A stretch of DNA of 64,000 bases from Litoribacterium kuwaitense (GTDB lineage: Bacteria; Bacillota; Bacilli; Bacillales; DSM-28697). The position numbers and the translations under genes are program-made. The stretch lies in assembly GCF_011058155.1 (NCBI RefSeq), contig NZ_JAALFC010000003.1:62001-126000 (forward strand), given 5' to 3'. The notes below the pieces were generated by a model, which was not told the origin of the DNA, did not search any database, and saw only the letters and a program-made list of their open reading frames with translations. Positions 18,972 through 29,711 of this stretch are shown here, piece after piece; positions within the stretch are counted from its first letter, which is position 1, and each line of letters starts with the position of its first letter.

Positions 18972-19003
18972 AAAAAAAGCACACCGGATTGACCGATGCG
19001 CTT
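18972..19003 (-). terminator. Terminator of acnA
   Basis: An 11-pair stem with two G-U pairs and a 5-base loop is followed by T7 on the minus strand, 11 bases after the acnA stop codon. Confidence 0.85.
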
Positions 19004-19013
19004 TTAAAAGCGA

Positions 19014-21725
19014 TTAGTTGGCTTGCATTTTATTACGCAAGACCATTTGGAGAATGCCGCCATGACGGTAATAATCGATTTCCACTTCACTATCAAAGCG
19101 AACGAGTGCTTCGAAGCGTTTTTCGTTTCCATCTTCATCTACCGCCGTCACCTGTACAAAATCACGAGGCTTTACGTTTTCACCAATATCGACACTGAAT
19201 GTTTCTTTACCAGTTAAACCTAAGGCTTCAGCGGAATCGCCATCTTTAAACTGCAAAGGAAGGACACCCATCAAGACGAGGTTACTGCGGTGAATTCGCT
19301 CAAAGCTCTCCGCAATAACGGTTTTAATGCCGAGCAAGTTCGTTCCTTTAGCAGCCCAGTCACGAGAGCTTCCCATACCATAGTCTTTTCCGGCCATAAC
19401 GAGGAGACCTGTGTCATTCTCTTGATATTTCATGCAAGCATCAAAAATGGACATCACTTCACCTGTCGGCCAGTATGTTGTATAGCCGCCCTCAGTGCCT
19501 GGAGCAAGTTGGTTTTTAATACGGATATTAGCAAATGTTCCGCGCATCATGACTTCATGGTTTCCACGGCGAGATCCGTAAGAGTTGAAATCAATCGGGC
19601 GAACACCTTTTTCCTGCAAGTACTTACCTGCTGGTGAATCTTTTGCAATCGCTCCAGCCGGAGAAATGTGGTCTGTTGTGACCGAATCGCCAAATTTACC
19701 GACAGCACGCAGCTGCTGCAGTGGCTTCACTTCTTCAGGGTCTTTCGAGAGATTTACAAAGAAAGGTGGGTTCTGAATGTATGTTGACTCTTCATCCCAT
19801 TGATAAAGCGGCTCATCTGTCGTTTCAATCGCGTTCCAACGCTCATTATCGTCAAAGACACGCTCGTACTCTTTCTTAAACAATTCAGGCGTAACAACTT
19901 TTTGAACTTCAGCTTTAATCTCGCTCGCTTCTGGCCAAATGTCTTTAAAGTACACATTCTCGCCAGCCTCAGTTTGACCAATTGGATCATTTTGGAGGTC
20001 GATATCGACTGTACCTGCCAACGCATACGCAACGACGAGCGGTGGTGAAGCTAAGTAGTTCGCTTTGACAAGTGGATGAATCCGCCCTTCAAAGTTACGG
20101 TTTCCTGAAAGTACAGATGCAACCGTTAAATCGGATTCTTGAATGGCTTTTTCCACTTCATCTGCAAGCGGGCCGGAGTTTCCGATACATGTCGTACAGC
20201 CATAGCCGACTAAGTTAAAGCCAAGCGCATTCAAAGGCTCCATAAGGCCACTCTTTTCAAGATAGCCAGTAACAACTTTTGAGCCAGGTGCTAGAGATGT
20301 TTTGACATAACCTGGTACTTTCAAACCTTTTTCAACAGCTTTTTTCGCAAGCAAACCCGCACCTAACATAACGTATGGGTTTGATGTGTTCGTACAGCTT
20401 GTAATCGCTGCAATGGCTAGTGCACCTGTCTTCATTTCTTCTGTCCGACCGTCATTGAAGTTAACAGTCGCAGTGCGATTAATTTCATCCTTATCAAGCC
20501 CAAATCCTTGGTTTCCTGCAGGTGCAGTCAAGGCTTTATGGAACTCTGTTTGCATATTTTTAAGCTCAATCAAGTCTTGCGGACGCTTTGGTCCGGACAA
20601 GCTTGGCTCTAATGTCGAAAGATCAATTTCGACAAGCTCGGTAAATTGTGGATCAGGCTGATCTGCAGAATAGAACAATCCGTTTTGTTTACAATACGCT
20701 TCAACGAGCTCGATTTGTTCTTCATCGCGACCTGTTAAACGCATATATTCAAGCGATTCTGCATCAACAGGGAAGAAGCCGCATGTCGCGCCATATTCAG
20801 GAGCCATATTAGAAATCGTTGCGCGGTCTGCTAACGGCATTTCTGACAAACCAGGACCGAAGAACTCAACAAACTTACCGACAACCTTTTTCTCACGCAA
20901 AATTTGCGTCACTTTTAAGGCGAGGTCTGTCGCCGTCGTTCCAGGTGGTAAAGAGCCTGTGAATTTCACGCCAACCACTTCTGGTACTGGGAAATACGAT
21001 GGCTGCCCAAGCATACCTGCTTCAGCTTCAATGCCACCCACGCCCCAACCAAGAACGCCGATGCCATTGATCATCGTAGTGTGTGAGTCCGTTCCAACAA
21101 GTGTATCTGGGTAAGCTTCGACGGTACCGTCTTCTGTTTCTTTAGCATGAACGACATCCGCCAAATACTCTAAGTTTACCTGGTGAACGATTCCAGTTGC
21201 TGGTGGAACTGCACGATAGTTATCAAACGCTTTCTGTGCCCAGCTTAAAAACTGGTAACGTTCTGCGTTTCGTTGGAATTCCATCTCCATATTGTACTTT
21301 AATGCTTCTGGCGTACCGAATCGGTCTACCTGTACAGAGTGGTCAATGACAAGGTCTACAGGAATGTCCGGATTGATTTGATTTGGATCGCCATCAAAGT
21401 CAGCCATCGCTTTCCGAAGTGACGCTAAGTCAACAACCGCGGGAACACCTGTGAAGTCCTGCAAAATGACACGAGATGGCTTAAACGGTACATCGATCGC
21501 CTGTACCTTATCAGAGCCCCAATGAGCTAGATTTTCAACGTGCTCTTTTGAAATGACCCGTCCATCCTCTTGACGGAGCACCGATTCAAGCAATACTCGA
21601 ATCGAAAAAGGCAAGTTTTCAACCTTTCCAAGCCCTTGTTTTTCCAAGGTGTGTAAATCATAGTACGTGAATGTTTTCCCATTTACTTCAAATGTTTGTT
21701 TGGCTTTAAATGAGTCTTGAGCCAT
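19014..21725 (-). CDS. acnA: Aconitate hydratase (CitB/AcnA)
   Basis: Aconitase interconverts citrate and isocitrate in the TCA cycle and, in Bacillus, also binds mRNA when iron is short. The 903-residue protein has the 4Fe-4S ligands in SCTNTSNPY and [14 protein letters not shown], and the domain-4 motif [12 protein letters not shown]. The ATG at 21725 ([10 protein letters not shown]) has AAGGAGG eight bases before it, better than the codon 24 bases earlier. It is divergent from sspP as in B. subtilis. Confidence 0.97.
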   Translation of the reverse strand: MAQDSFKAKQTFEVNGKTFTYYDLHTLEKQGLGKVENLPFSIRVLLESVLRQEDGRVISKEHVENLAHWGSDKVQAIDVPFKPSRVILQDFTGVPAVVDLASLRKAMADFDGDPNQINPDIPVDLVIDHSVQVDRFGTPEALKYNMEMEFQRNAERYQFLSWAQKAFDNYRAVPPATGIVHQVNLEYLADVVHAKETEDGTVEAYPDTLVGTDSHTTMINGIGVLGWGVGGIEAEAGMLGQPSYFPVPEVVGVKFTGSLPPGTTATDLALKVTQILREKKVVGKFVEFFGPGLSEMPLADRATISNMAPEYGATCGFFPVDAESLEYMRLTGRDEEQIELVEAYCKQNGLFYSADQPDPQFTELVEIDLSTLEPSLSGPKRPQDLIELKNMQTEFHKALTAPAGNQGFGLDKDEINRTATVNFNDGRTEEMKTGALAIAAITSCTNTSNPYVMLGAGLLAKKAVEKGLKVPGYVKTSLAPGSKVVTGYLEKSGLMEPLNALGFNLVGYGCTTCIGNSGPLADEVEKAIQESDLTVASVLSGNRNFEGRIHPLVKANYLASPPLVVAYALAGTVDIDLQNDPIGQTEAGENVYFKDIWPEASEIKAEVQKVVTPELFKKEYERVFDDNERWNAIETTDEPLYQWDEESTYIQNPPFFVNLSKDPEEVKPLQQLRAVGKFGDSVTTDHISPAGAIAKDSPAGKYLQEKGVRPIDFNSYGSRRGNHEVMMRGTFANIRIKNQLAPGTEGGYTTYWPTGEVMSIFDACMKYQENDTGLLVMAGKDYGMGSSRDWAAKGTNLLGIKTVIAESFERIHRSNLVLMGVLPLQFKDGDSAEALGLTGKETFSVDIGENVKPRDFVQVTAVDEDGNEKRFEALVRFDSEVEIDYYRHGGILQMVLRNKMQAN

Positions 21726-21817
21726 GGGACAACCTCCTTCTCCAGACATTGTAAAAATGAATTTTTGTAATAATGCTCTTCTATATCTACATCCTCTCTT
21801 ATCTTACATGATTCTGC

Positions 21818-21847
21818 ATTATAAGTAAATTTCAACACGTTTATCAA
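21818..21847 (-). promoter_or_regulatory. SigA-type promoter of acnA
   Basis: TTGATA (21842-21847) and TATAAT (21818-21823) are 18 bases apart on the minus strand, about 93 bases before the acnA start. No convincing CcpC dyad was found. Confidence 0.6.
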
Positions 21848-21891
21848 ATGCCATAAGCGACATCGATCACTGTAAAGGAGGTGAATAATTA

Positions 21892-21996
21892 ATGACACAT
21901 CAGAAACCTGAAGGTACACAACCAAAACCTTTAAGCGGCTCAAAGAAAGTTAAAAAGCAAAATCACTCACGCGCCAATAAAGGTGAAGGATCGTAA
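21892..21996 (+). CDS. sspP: Small acid-soluble spore protein P-like
   Basis: A 34-residue frame with a perfect AAGGAGGTG upstream encodes MTHQKPEGTQPKPLSGSKKV, then KKQNHSRANKG. The core PxPLxGSKKVKxxNHxR matches SspP (CotL) of B. subtilis, which likewise lies divergent to citB. The neighbouring sspO is not present here. Confidence 0.85.
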   Translation: MTHQKPEGTQPKPLSGSKKVKKQNHSRANKGEGS

Positions 21997-22037
21997 AAAT
22001 GACAAGACATTTGCGTTAGCTTTCTTTGACGCAGATC

Positions 22038-22081
22038 AGAGTGTCACGAAGCATTTTTCAGGCTTTATGACACTCTTTTTT
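22038..22081 (+). terminator. Terminator of sspP
   Basis: AGAGTGTCA and TGACACTCT form a 9-base-pair stem with a 21-base loop and are followed by a run of T. Confidence 0.85.
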
Positions 22082-22294
22082 TACGTGAAAGTGAACATCT
22101 CTCCTGCAATTTTCACCCTCAGCATGGCGTAAAAAACTTCTCTGCCTTGGCGGTAAGGCGAGCGCAGACTCAGAGCCCAGGCGAGGCAACAATGGAATGC
22201 GCTTTCACTCAAGCTCTCCTGCCTCATATCTTTGGTGCAGCGTGCACAAATAATGAAACAACGCATATAAGAGAGAAAAAAGGAGACAATGGCA

Positions 22295-22543
22295 ATGGAT
22301 CATTGGAGCGAACGCGTGTTTGTCTTTCAATACAAACATGTTCTTCTCGTCGAGATTGACCGTGTTCCAGGAGAAAAGTGTCTTTCCTGGAGCCTCCAGC
22401 TTCCCTTTTTCTTTTATGAAACGAATGTTGAACAAAACATGATTTTTCTTGATCTCCCTAACACAATGATTGTTCATGAACCAACAATAACCGATAAAGA
22501 TGATCAGATTTGCTTTCAATGGAAGTTGGCGAAAAGCAGTTGA
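22295..22543 (+). CDS. Hypothetical protein (82 residues)
   Basis: The frame has AAAGGAG upstream and starts at ATG 22295 (nine bases from the ribosome site) or, less well, 22289. The product (MDHWSERVFVFQYKHVLLVE at its start) is a mix of beta-type hydrophobic and charged residues with no membrane segment. It was not recognised. It precedes yneK by 60 bases and may be co-transcribed with it. Confidence 0.55.
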   Translation: MDHWSERVFVFQYKHVLLVEIDRVPGEKCLSWSLQLPFFFYETNVEQNMIFLDLPNTMIVHEPTITDKDDQICFQWKLAKSS

Positions 22544-22603
22544 TTCTTCTGCCGTTGTTTTGTAAACTTGGCATAAAGTCATAAAGGCAGGAGTCGGAAG
22601 AAG

Positions 22604-23062
22604 ATGACCGGATGGTTTGCTTGGTTTATCGTCGGTTGGGGTGTGTTTTTGGTTGTTATGATGTTTATCGGTGGCTTCTTTATGTTCCGCAAATTTTTAA
22701 AACGGCTCCCTCGAGATGATGGAAAGTCCATATTAGACTGGCAAGATTATTACATCCAACAAACGAGACAGCTTTGGAGCGATCAGCAAAAAATGTTGCT
22801 TGAAGAGCTTGTTAAGCCCGTACCTGAATTATTTAGAGATGTTGCTCGTGAAAAAATTGCGGGTAAGATCGGTCAAATTGCGCTCGAGCGCAAAAACACA
22901 AAAATGACCGAAGATGTGATTATTGAAGGATATATACTTGCCACACCGAAACGAGATCATAAGTACTTAAGAAAAACATTAAAAAAGAATAATATAGATG
23001 TGACACCTTATGAAGAGCTTTTTCATCTAAAGAGCCAAGAGAAAAACGACCTAAGCAGTTAA
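22604..23062 (+). CDS. yneK: DUF2621 membrane protein YneK
   Basis: A 152-residue protein with one N-terminal membrane segment (about residues 5-29) and a cytosolic basic domain, RKFLKRLPRDDGKSILDWQD onward, that matches YneK/DUF2621. Its function is unknown. The position between ccdC and the citB region is the same as in B. subtilis. The stop codon sits inside the terminator stem. Confidence 0.88.
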   Translation: MTGWFAWFIVGWGVFLVVMMFIGGFFMFRKFLKRLPRDDGKSILDWQDYYIQQTRQLWSDQQKMLLEELVKPVPELFRDVAREKIAGKIGQIALERKNTKMTEDVIIEGYILATPKRDHKYLRKTLKKNNIDVTPYEELFHLKSQEKNDLSS

Positions 23063-23085
23063 ACTAAACTGTGTAGGTCGTTTTT
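23042..23085. terminator. Bidirectional terminator between yneK and ccdC
   Basis: The arms AAAAACGACCTA (with AGCAGTT) and AACTGTGTAGGTCGTTTTT pair over about 17 bases with a 6-base loop. T runs occur on both strands, serving the two convergent genes. Confidence 0.85.
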
Positions 23086-23569
23086 ATGTAATCGATGTCG
23101 GTGTGTCTAGCTGCTTCTCTACTTTTTTGAATTGAATTAACATCGCCAAACGCCAAGGTAGCAACATTCCGAATGCTAAGATAAAAAACATTCCACTCAA
23201 TGCTTCCCACTCGATGTAATGGCCTAAAACGGCCTTTAGCAAAATGCGAAACGCGAGCAAACCAAGCAATATAAACGGGAAAGCACGAGATCGTCTTAAG
23301 AAGACATGCTCACCGCGTACTTCAAAGCCAGACGTTTTGATTAATATAATCGAAAAAAGAAGACCGACTAAAAAGGCTTCCAATGCTTGATATATCGATA
23401 GATGAAACATCGGGTGTGTAAACATCAAAAATCCGCTACTCATAAACAAAGGCGGAAGGATAATTTTTTTGACACTGGCCGGCTTTTCAGCGGCCTTGAT
23501 TCGAATCATCATGGCAACAATCGCCATCGCTGCTGCTACAGCTGTGGCAAAAACCGCTTCCAAAACCAT
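23084..23569 (-). CDS. ccdC: CcdC-like membrane protein (YneJ)
   Basis: A 161-residue membrane protein with about five segments. The conserved run KKIILPPLFMSSGFLMF and the motif PWRLAM match CcdC/YneJ. In B. subtilis it lies beside ccdA and yneI near the cytochrome c maturation gene ccdA, though ccdC itself is not strictly needed there. The start at 23569 is chosen by family length; a GTG at 23614 is the alternative. ccdA and yneI (ccdB) are absent here. Confidence 0.85.
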   Translation of the reverse strand: MVLEAVFATAVAAAMAIVAMMIRIKAAEKPASVKKIILPPLFMSSGFLMFTHPMFHLSIYQALEAFLVGLLFSIILIKTSGFEVRGEHVFLRRSRAFPFILLGLLAFRILLKAVLGHYIEWEALSGMFFILAFGMLLPWRLAMLIQFKKVEKQLDTPTSIT

Positions 23570-23654
23570 CCCTTCTTTCTCTGAGTCTTGCCATAGTATA
23601 GCATAGACGATCACTCTTCACCACCTACAACAAGAACCGCCATTTACTCAATAT

Positions 23655-23682
23655 AAAAAAGAGGTCAAAATGACCTCTTTTC
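23655..23682 (-). terminator. Terminator of mrpB
   Basis: AAAAGAGGTCA and TGACCTCTTTT pair with a 3-4-base loop and are followed by T on the minus strand, touching the mrpB stop. Confidence 0.88.
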
Positions 23683-24116
23683 TAATTTTTTTCATCGTCT
23701 TCAGCAATAGACAGAATAATGGTCATCGTCACACCAACCACCGTTAAATAAACACCGAGATCAAATAACAAAGCTGTCGCCCATTCATACTCTCCAAAAA
23801 ACGGAAGGTCGATATATCCGTACGTATGGCTTAAAAATGGTTGGTCAAAAACAAACGATCCGACCCCTGTCAACACTGCGATCAATAGGCCAGCTGGAAT
23901 AAACAGCTTAAAATCAACTGGAAGTACTTCACTCGCCCTCTCGTACCCATAGCTGACGAACAGGAGTACGAGCGCCGCAGAGGTCATCAAACCACCGACA
24001 AACCCTCCGCCAGTCGCATTATGTCCAGCTATAAACAAATAGAGGGAGAACGATAGAATGAGAAATGCTGTCACCTTTGTCGTCGTCTGTAAAATTAAAT
24101 CGTTTAAACCATTCAA
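23682..24116 (-). CDS. mrpB: Stand-alone MnhB/MrpB-type Na+/H+ antiporter subunit B
   Basis: The 144-residue protein has about four membrane segments and the MnhB core HNATGGGFVGGLMTSAALVL, the conserved region of the subunit B family. It begins with TTG at 24116, eight bases after AGGAGG. MrpB normally works in a complex encoded by mrpA-G; here no other mrp gene is near. It lies 29 bases after yneF in the place where B. subtilis carries ccdA and yneI. It may join a complex encoded elsewhere or have another role. Confidence 0.85.
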   Translation of the reverse strand: MNGLNDLILQTTTKVTAFLILSFSLYLFIAGHNATGGGFVGGLMTSAALVLLFVSYGYERASEVLPVDFKLFIPAGLLIAVLTGVGSFVFDQPFLSHTYGYIDLPFFGEYEWATALLFDLGVYLTVVGVTMTIILSIAEDDEKN

Positions 24117-24145
24117 AGGGCGCTCCTCCTATCAAGAAATATAAC

Positions 24146-24364
24146 CTATTTTATCTGCTGGTTATTCATTGCTTTCATCATTTGGTTAATCTTCTTCTGG
24201 GAAGGTTTTTGTCCCATTTGCATTAGAAGCACCCGCAACATTTGTTCATTAATGGGCGGGTTTTTTTTCAAATAATTCATCATGTATTTGCGGGCAATAA
24301 AAAATCCGAGAGCGACTCCTGCCAGAAGTGCGCCTAGACCCACAAGAACATAGATCCACCACAT
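24146..24364 (-). CDS. yneF: YneF (UPF0154) membrane protein
   Basis: A 72-residue protein with one N-terminal membrane segment followed by [20 protein letters not shown], the UPF0154 signature. AAGGAGG precedes the ATG. It is conserved next to sirA and tkt in Bacillus. Its function is unknown. Confidence 0.93.
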   Translation of the reverse strand: MWWIYVLVGLGALLAGVALGFFIARKYMMNYLKKNPPINEQMLRVLLMQMGQKPSQKKINQMMKAMNNQQIK

Positions 24365-24400
24365 GTTGTATCCTCCTTCACGTCATCTGTTCTAAGTGTA

Positions 24401-24877
24401 CTAAATCCATTGTGAAGGCGCAATACTATCTCTTGAATGGAGTTGATTTATTACGCGTATAGGCTTTAACCATCCATACTGCTGTTCACTATAATTACTA
24501 GCAAAAAAGTATCCATCATACGCCCGTAACGCTTCAAAAAAAGTCATTTCCCCAGAGAAACACCCTTCAGAACTCATAGACAATACATTCGCATCGATCG
24601 TTAATGTAGTTAATCCGGTCTCTTCGTTCGTCTGAAACATCATGCGACGAACGTGTGTCTTGTCCATAGATATATGATTGGAGAACGCACACAAATGCTC
24701 AACTAAGTCATCCATAGAAAAAGATTCAGTAATATAATGGACTTGCTTTTCTAGAAGCAAACGATGCGTAGCTACACTACGAGAGCACTCTTCTAACAGC
24801 TGATAGATTTTGAATTCTTTCCCGAAAAACTCGTGAGCCACATCTTCCTGGATTCGGTAAATTTCATAGAATGCCAT
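24401..24877 (-). CDS. sirA: Sporulation inhibitor of replication SirA
   Basis: SirA binds DnaA domain I and blocks new rounds of replication once Spo0A is active. The 158-residue protein matches in length and layout: YxIxEDVAHEFFGKE near the start, FFEALRAYDGYFFASNY in the middle and YGWLKPIRVIN before the end. It is placed between tkt and yneF as in B. subtilis, where the gene is called yneE. A candidate Spo0A box lies about 105 bases upstream. Confidence 0.88.
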   Translation of the reverse strand: MAFYEIYRIQEDVAHEFFGKEFKIYQLLEECSRSVATHRLLLEKQVHYITESFSMDDLVEHLCAFSNHISMDKTHVRRMMFQTNEETGLTTLTIDANVLSMSSEGCFSGEMTFFEALRAYDGYFFASNYSEQQYGWLKPIRVINQLHSRDSIAPSQWI

Positions 24878-24981
24878 CTCATTTAACTCCCTTCACTTAT
24901 CTATGTACATCTCATTGAGACAAGTATAAGACAAGTAGAGAGAGAAGACTGTCCCTTTATGAGGCAAACAGACACATGTTT

Positions 24982-24988
24982 TGTCGAA
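24982..24988 (+). promoter_or_regulatory. Candidate Spo0A box
   Basis: TGTCGAA, preceded by TTT, is an exact match to the core 0A box. It lies 105 bases upstream of sirA, a gene induced by Spo0A in B. subtilis. A 7-base match can arise by chance. Confidence 0.5.
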
Positions 24989-25116
24989 TCAAACGACCTT
25001 ATTACATAAGATGGCAGCTACAATTGCTTATTCACGACAAACAGCATTGCCATTGCTCCTCGCTTTGACAATCATTTTTATGCTGAAGAAAATCGTCTGA
25101 CCGTTGATGAATAGCA

Positions 25117-25159
25117 ATAAAAACAGTGTCGGCAAAGTCATTTGTGCTTTGCCGACACT
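25117..25159 (-). terminator. Terminator of tkt
   Basis: A perfect 13-base-pair stem (25125-25137 with 25147-25159, 9-base loop) is followed on the minus strand by GTTTTTATT. Confidence 0.9.
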
Positions 25160-25216
25160 TCATGAAGCTAATCATTCGATGTTATATCATTCTTGTCTAA
25201 GCCATACAACAGATGC

Positions 25217-27223
25217 TTAACGAAGCAAGCCTTTCACTTTGGAGACAACATTGTCGACATTGAAGCCAAACTCATGCACGACCGTTTCTCCTGGTCCAGA
25301 GGCACCAAAGCCGTCAATTCCAATAACATCGCCATGGTCGCCTGTATACTTATCCCAACCAAACGGGTTAGCCATTTCGAGCGCTAGACGTGTCTTCACT
25401 TGTGGTGGGATGACTTCGTCTTTATAGCTTTGTGGCTGCTTTTCAAAGAGCTCCCAAGATGGCATGCTGATAACCGCAACATCAATACCCTCTTGTAATA
25501 AAACTTTCTGCGCTTCTACTGAAAGACTGACTTCCGAGCCAGTAGCAAGCAGAAGGGCATCCGGTGTTTCTTTCGTCGCAGGTGACACGACGTAGGCACC
25601 TTTGGATACTTTCTCGTAACGGTTTTCCACAGTCCCTTCGAGTACAGGAAGGTTTTGGCGGGTAAGAACGAGTGCTGTCGGGGTCTCTTTTGACTCTAAA
25701 GCAATTTGCCAAGCCGCTTGAACTTCATTTCCATCCGCTGGACGGAGTACAGTTAAATTCGGCATTGCTCGCAATGAAGGAAGCTGCTCAATCGGCTCGT
25801 GTGTCGGTCCATCTTCGCCAACCGCAATCGAATCATGTGTAAAGACGTAAGTGACTGGCAACTTAGACAGAGCTGCTAGGCGAATGGCCGGGCGAAGATA
25901 ATCGGAAAAGACGAAGAATGTCCCTCCGTAGGACTTCAAGCCACCGTGCAATGCCATTCCGTTCATCGCAGAACCCATCGCGTGCTCACGTACACCAAAC
26001 CAAATATTTTTTCCAGCATAGTTCGAGGCAGTGAAATCTTCTTCGCCACTGACTGATGTTTTATTTGAGCCAGCTAAATCCGCAGAACCCCCAAAAAACT
26101 GAGGAACCGTTTTAGCAATGGCATTAATCGCTTCTCCAGAAGTTGCTCTTGTTGCAGCAGCCTTGTCATCTGTCGAATAAACTGGTAACGCTTTTTCCCA
26201 TCCTTCAGGAAGCGTACCATTCATAGCATCAGTAAATTGTGCTGCAAGTTCAGGGAAAGCTTTTTCGTATTCAGCAAACATGGCTTCCCATTGTGCAACT
26301 TTCTCTTCACCTTTTTGAACGATATTTTTATTAAAGTGTTCATAGACTTCTTCAGGTACGTGGAAATCTTCTTCAAACGTCCAATCGTACGCTTTTTTCG
26401 TCAACGTAGTTTCTTCTTCTCCTAAAGGAGAACCGTGAGATGCAGACTTACCTGACTTATTCGGTGATCCATAACCAATGACGGTTTTCACTTCAATAAG
26501 TGTCGGTTTATCAGTTTCTTTTTGTGCTTGCTCGATTGCCTGTCCAATCGCATGAAGGTCATTTCCATCTTCAACGCGGATAACCTGCCAGCCGTAGGAC
26601 TTGTATCTGTCTTCTACATTTTCAGAAAAGGCTCTGTCTAAATCTCCATCTAAAGAGATATCGTTTGAGTCATACAATGCAATTAAGCGACCAAGCTTTA
26701 AGTGACCTGCTAAAGATGCCGCTTCTGCACTGACACCCTCCATAATATCTCCATCACTGCAGATGGTATATGTATAATGATCAACGACCGGGAAACCATC
26801 ACGATTAAATACTGCAGCTAAATGGCGTTCTGCCATAGCCATCCCAACAGCGTTAGAGATTCCTTGTCCTAATGGACCAGTTGTTGCCTCTACCCCAGGC
26901 GTATGGCCTACTTCAGGATGTCCAGGTGTTTTGCTGTTAAATTGACGAAAGTTTTTAATGTCTTCCATAGTGACATCATAACCTGCTAAGTGAAGAAGGC
27001 TATAGAGAAGCATTGATCCGTGCCCTGCAGATAAAATAAAGCGATCCCGATTTGACCAATCAGGGTGTTTAGGCGAAATATTCATATAGTTTGCCCATAG
27101 GCTATAAGCCATTGGTGCAGCACCCATTGGCAGCCCTGGATGTCCTGAATTTGCTTTTTCAATTGCATCAATGGAAAGGGTACGAATTGAATTGACAGCA
27201 AGTGTTTCCAAAGGTGTAGTCAT
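25217..27223 (-). CDS. tkt: Transketolase
   Basis: Transketolase moves two-carbon units between pentose and glycolytic sugars using thiamine diphosphate. The 668-residue protein has [18 protein letters not shown], the cofactor motif CSDGDIMEG running to SNDISLDG, the catalytic-site [13 protein letters not shown] and [21 protein letters not shown] lies upstream of the ATG. It is a single gene with its own promoter and terminator. Confidence 0.97.
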   Translation of the reverse strand: MTTPLETLAVNSIRTLSIDAIEKANSGHPGLPMGAAPMAYSLWANYMNISPKHPDWSNRDRFILSAGHGSMLLYSLLHLAGYDVTMEDIKNFRQFNSKTPGHPEVGHTPGVEATTGPLGQGISNAVGMAMAERHLAAVFNRDGFPVVDHYTYTICSDGDIMEGVSAEAASLAGHLKLGRLIALYDSNDISLDGDLDRAFSENVEDRYKSYGWQVIRVEDGNDLHAIGQAIEQAQKETDKPTLIEVKTVIGYGSPNKSGKSASHGSPLGEEETTLTKKAYDWTFEEDFHVPEEVYEHFNKNIVQKGEEKVAQWEAMFAEYEKAFPELAAQFTDAMNGTLPEGWEKALPVYSTDDKAAATRATSGEAINAIAKTVPQFFGGSADLAGSNKTSVSGEEDFTASNYAGKNIWFGVREHAMGSAMNGMALHGGLKSYGGTFFVFSDYLRPAIRLAALSKLPVTYVFTHDSIAVGEDGPTHEPIEQLPSLRAMPNLTVLRPADGNEVQAAWQIALESKETPTALVLTRQNLPVLEGTVENRYEKVSKGAYVVSPATKETPDALLLATGSEVSLSVEAQKVLLQEGIDVAVISMPSWELFEKQPQSYKDEVIPPQVKTRLALEMANPFGWDKYTGDHGDVIGIDGFGASGPGETVVHEFGFNVDNVVSKVKGLLR

Positions 27224-27258
27224 GCAAACAGTCCTTTCTCTTTGAACTTTTCTTTTCC

Positions 27259-27288
27259 ATCATATACCTTAACACACTAAAGTGGCAA
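27259..27288 (-). promoter_or_regulatory. SigA-type promoter of tkt
   Basis: TTGCCA (27283-27288) and TATGAT (27259-27264) are 18 bases apart on the minus strand, 36 bases before the tkt start codon. Confidence 0.6.
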
Positions 27289-27567
27289 GGTTTTTCCCGA
27301 AGGAGAATCTGTAAAATGATCTAATGCATCCAATCTCATTGATGATCTTTTTCCTTCAAAAATAGCGTCAGAAAAGGTAGCGATCATCGATTGAACGAAA
27401 TGCTTCATCCCCGCGGTTAGAAGCTAACAGCTTCACGATTTACATCCTCGAATAAAAACTCTCGACGTACACTGTCATAGAACCAGTATTTTCACACACT
27501 TGAATTCTATAGCTGAGCTGCAAAGGACTACATTATATTGTCTTGAGCAAGGGGATTCACTATTCTT

Positions 27568-27598
27568 AAAGAAGAAAGCCCACAGATATCATGGACTT
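27568..27598 (-). terminator. Terminator-like hairpin after ynzC
   Basis: AAGTCCA pairs with TGGGCTT (one G-U) across a 9-base loop, followed by TCTTCTTT on the minus strand. The stem is short. Confidence 0.45.
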
Positions 27599-27608
27599 CT
27601 TTTGATTA

Positions 27609-27854
27609 TTATTCTTCATTCAACTCCGAATGACGCTGATTTTTTGATTTCTTTAGTTTCTCCGGCGTCACATCGTTGCCTTCCTCGTCAACAACCTTCA
27701 CTTGATGAAGGTGATTTGTCATTGATTGACGAAACACTTGCAAATACTCTTTACGGAGTGTTTGCTGTTCATCTGTTTCCTGTTTCGTAAGGCCTTCGTA
27801 TTTCTTCTTTTGTGCTAGTTCATTGATGCGATTTAATTTTTGTTGAGAGAGCAT
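27609..27854 (-). CDS. ynzC: DUF896/UPF0291 protein YnzC
   Basis: An 81-residue protein starts at the ATG at 27854 (MLSQQKLNRINELAQKKKYE), preceded by AGAGGTG. The DUF896 core RINELAxKKKxxGLTxxE and the YLxxFRxxxxxHL stretch are present. In B. subtilis ynzC belongs to the SOS-regulated yneA-yneB-ynzC unit. The three genes are contiguous here too. Confidence 0.93.
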   Translation of the reverse strand: MLSQQKLNRINELAQKKKYEGLTKQETDEQQTLRKEYLQVFRQSMTNHLHQVKVVDEEGNDVTPEKLKKSKNQRHSELNEE

Positions 27855-27903
27855 TTTATCACCTCTGTCCAGATGATACACGCCTGCTTCACTTTTAGCA
27901 AAT

Positions 27904-28880
<977 letters not shown>

Positions 28881-28896
28881 ATCGTATCTCCTCCAT

Positions 28897-28910
28897 CGAA
28901 TGTTTGTTCG
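28897..28910. promoter_or_regulatory. LexA box 1 (yneA side)
   Basis: CGAATGTTTGTTCG matches the Bacillus consensus CGAAC-N4-GTTCG with one change. It lies 17 bases before the yneA start. Confidence 0.8.
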
Positions 28911-28926
28911 TTATTATTCTTACATA

Positions 28927-28940
28927 CGAACAAATGTTTT
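28927..28940. promoter_or_regulatory. LexA box 2
   Basis: CGAACAAATGTTTT has the full left half CGAAC and a right half close to GTTCG. It is the middle of three sites in the yneA-lexA space. Confidence 0.75.
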
Positions 28941-28952
28941 GTCAATAAAATT

Positions 28953-28966
28953 CGAACTTATGTTTG
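28953..28966. promoter_or_regulatory. LexA box 3 (lexA side)
   Basis: CGAACTTATGTTTG matches CGAAC-N4-GTTYG. It overlaps the predicted lexA -35 element, which fits autorepression. Confidence 0.8.
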
Positions 28967-28992
28967 TGTTTCTAGTTTTTGTTTGCTATAAT
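28964..28992 (+). promoter_or_regulatory. lexA promoter
   Basis: A perfect TATAAT (28987-28992) has TTGTGT (28964-28969) as a weak -35 exactly 17 bases upstream, overlapping LexA box 3. Confidence 0.6.
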
Positions 28993-29090
28993 TTGACTAG
29001 AATCACTTCTGAGATAAATCTATGAAAGCAGTTTATATTCTATGCCTAAAAAAGAAACGTGATCATACACTGTTTGAAAGAGAGGATTTT

Positions 29091-29711
29091 ATGAAAAAAC
29101 TTTCAAAAAGACAGCAAGCAATCCTTGATTTTATTAAGGAAAATGTACAAACCAAAGGGTATCCGCCTTCTGTAAGAGAAATTGGCGAGGCAGTTGGCTT
29201 AGCTTCAAGTTCGACGGTTCATGGACATTTAGCACGCTTAGAGGAAAAAGGAATGATTCGCCGCGATCCAACGAAACCGCGCGCAATTGAAGTTTTGAAC
29301 TTGGAGACTGATGACGCACCACAAGCACCAGCAATCTCAATTCCAGTCATCGGAAAAGTCACCGCTGGACAGCCAATTACTGCAATTGAAAACATTGAGG
29401 AGTATTTACCGCTACCTGAAAGGCTTCTCCCAACAGATGAATCGGTGTTTATTTTAGTAATTGAAGGAGAAAGTATGATTGAAGCCGGTATTTATGACGG
29501 AGATTATGTCGTCGTGAAGCAACAACATACTGCGCAAAACGGTGATATTGTTGTTGCGATGACAGAAGAGGACGAAGCTACTGTTAAACGTTTTTATAAA
29601 GAAAAGGACTATATTCGACTCCAGCCTGAGAATGCTACTATGGAGCCTATCCTTTTACACGATGTCAGCATTCTCGGAAAAGTCATTGGGTTATACCGTA
29701 CATTTCATTAA
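29091..29711 (+). CDS. lexA: SOS repressor LexA
   Basis: LexA represses SOS genes and cleaves itself when RecA is activated. From the ATG at 29091 ([24 protein letters not shown] upstream) it has 206 residues. The winged helix ([20 protein letters not shown]) is followed by the Ala-Gly cleavage site in KVTAGQP, the catalytic Ser in [10 protein letters not shown] and the catalytic Lys in DEATVKRFY. All catalytic residues are present. Confidence 0.97.
   Translation: MKKLSKRQQAILDFIKENVQTKGYPPSVREIGEAVGLASSSTVHGHLARLEEKGMIRRDPTKPRAIEVLNLETDDAPQAPAISIPVIGKVTAGQPITAIENIEEYLPLPERLLPTDESVFILVIEGESMIEAGIYDGDYVVVKQQHTAQNGDIVVAMTEEDEATVKRFYKEKDYIRLQPENATMEPILLHDVSILGKVIGLYRTFH

Larger units (their letters stand above)
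24878..25216. other. Intergenic region sirA-tkt
   Basis: This 339-base space holds the tkt terminator (25117-25159), a Spo0A-type box (24982-24988) and a plus-strand frame for a 29-residue hydrophobic peptide (25011-25100, MAATIAYSRQTALPLLL to LKKIV) that has no ribosome site. Nothing else was recognised. Confidence 0.5.
27224..27608. other. Intergenic region tkt-ynzC
   Basis: These 385 bases hold the tkt promoter (27259-27288) near one end and the ynzC terminator-like hairpin (27568-27598) near the other. The middle, about 27290-27567, shows no gene or recognised RNA. Confidence 0.5.

Noticed and set aside
21818..21847. CcpC dyad at the acnA promoter
   Set aside because: ATAA and TTAT elements occur, but spacing does not fit the ATAA-N7-TTAT pattern.
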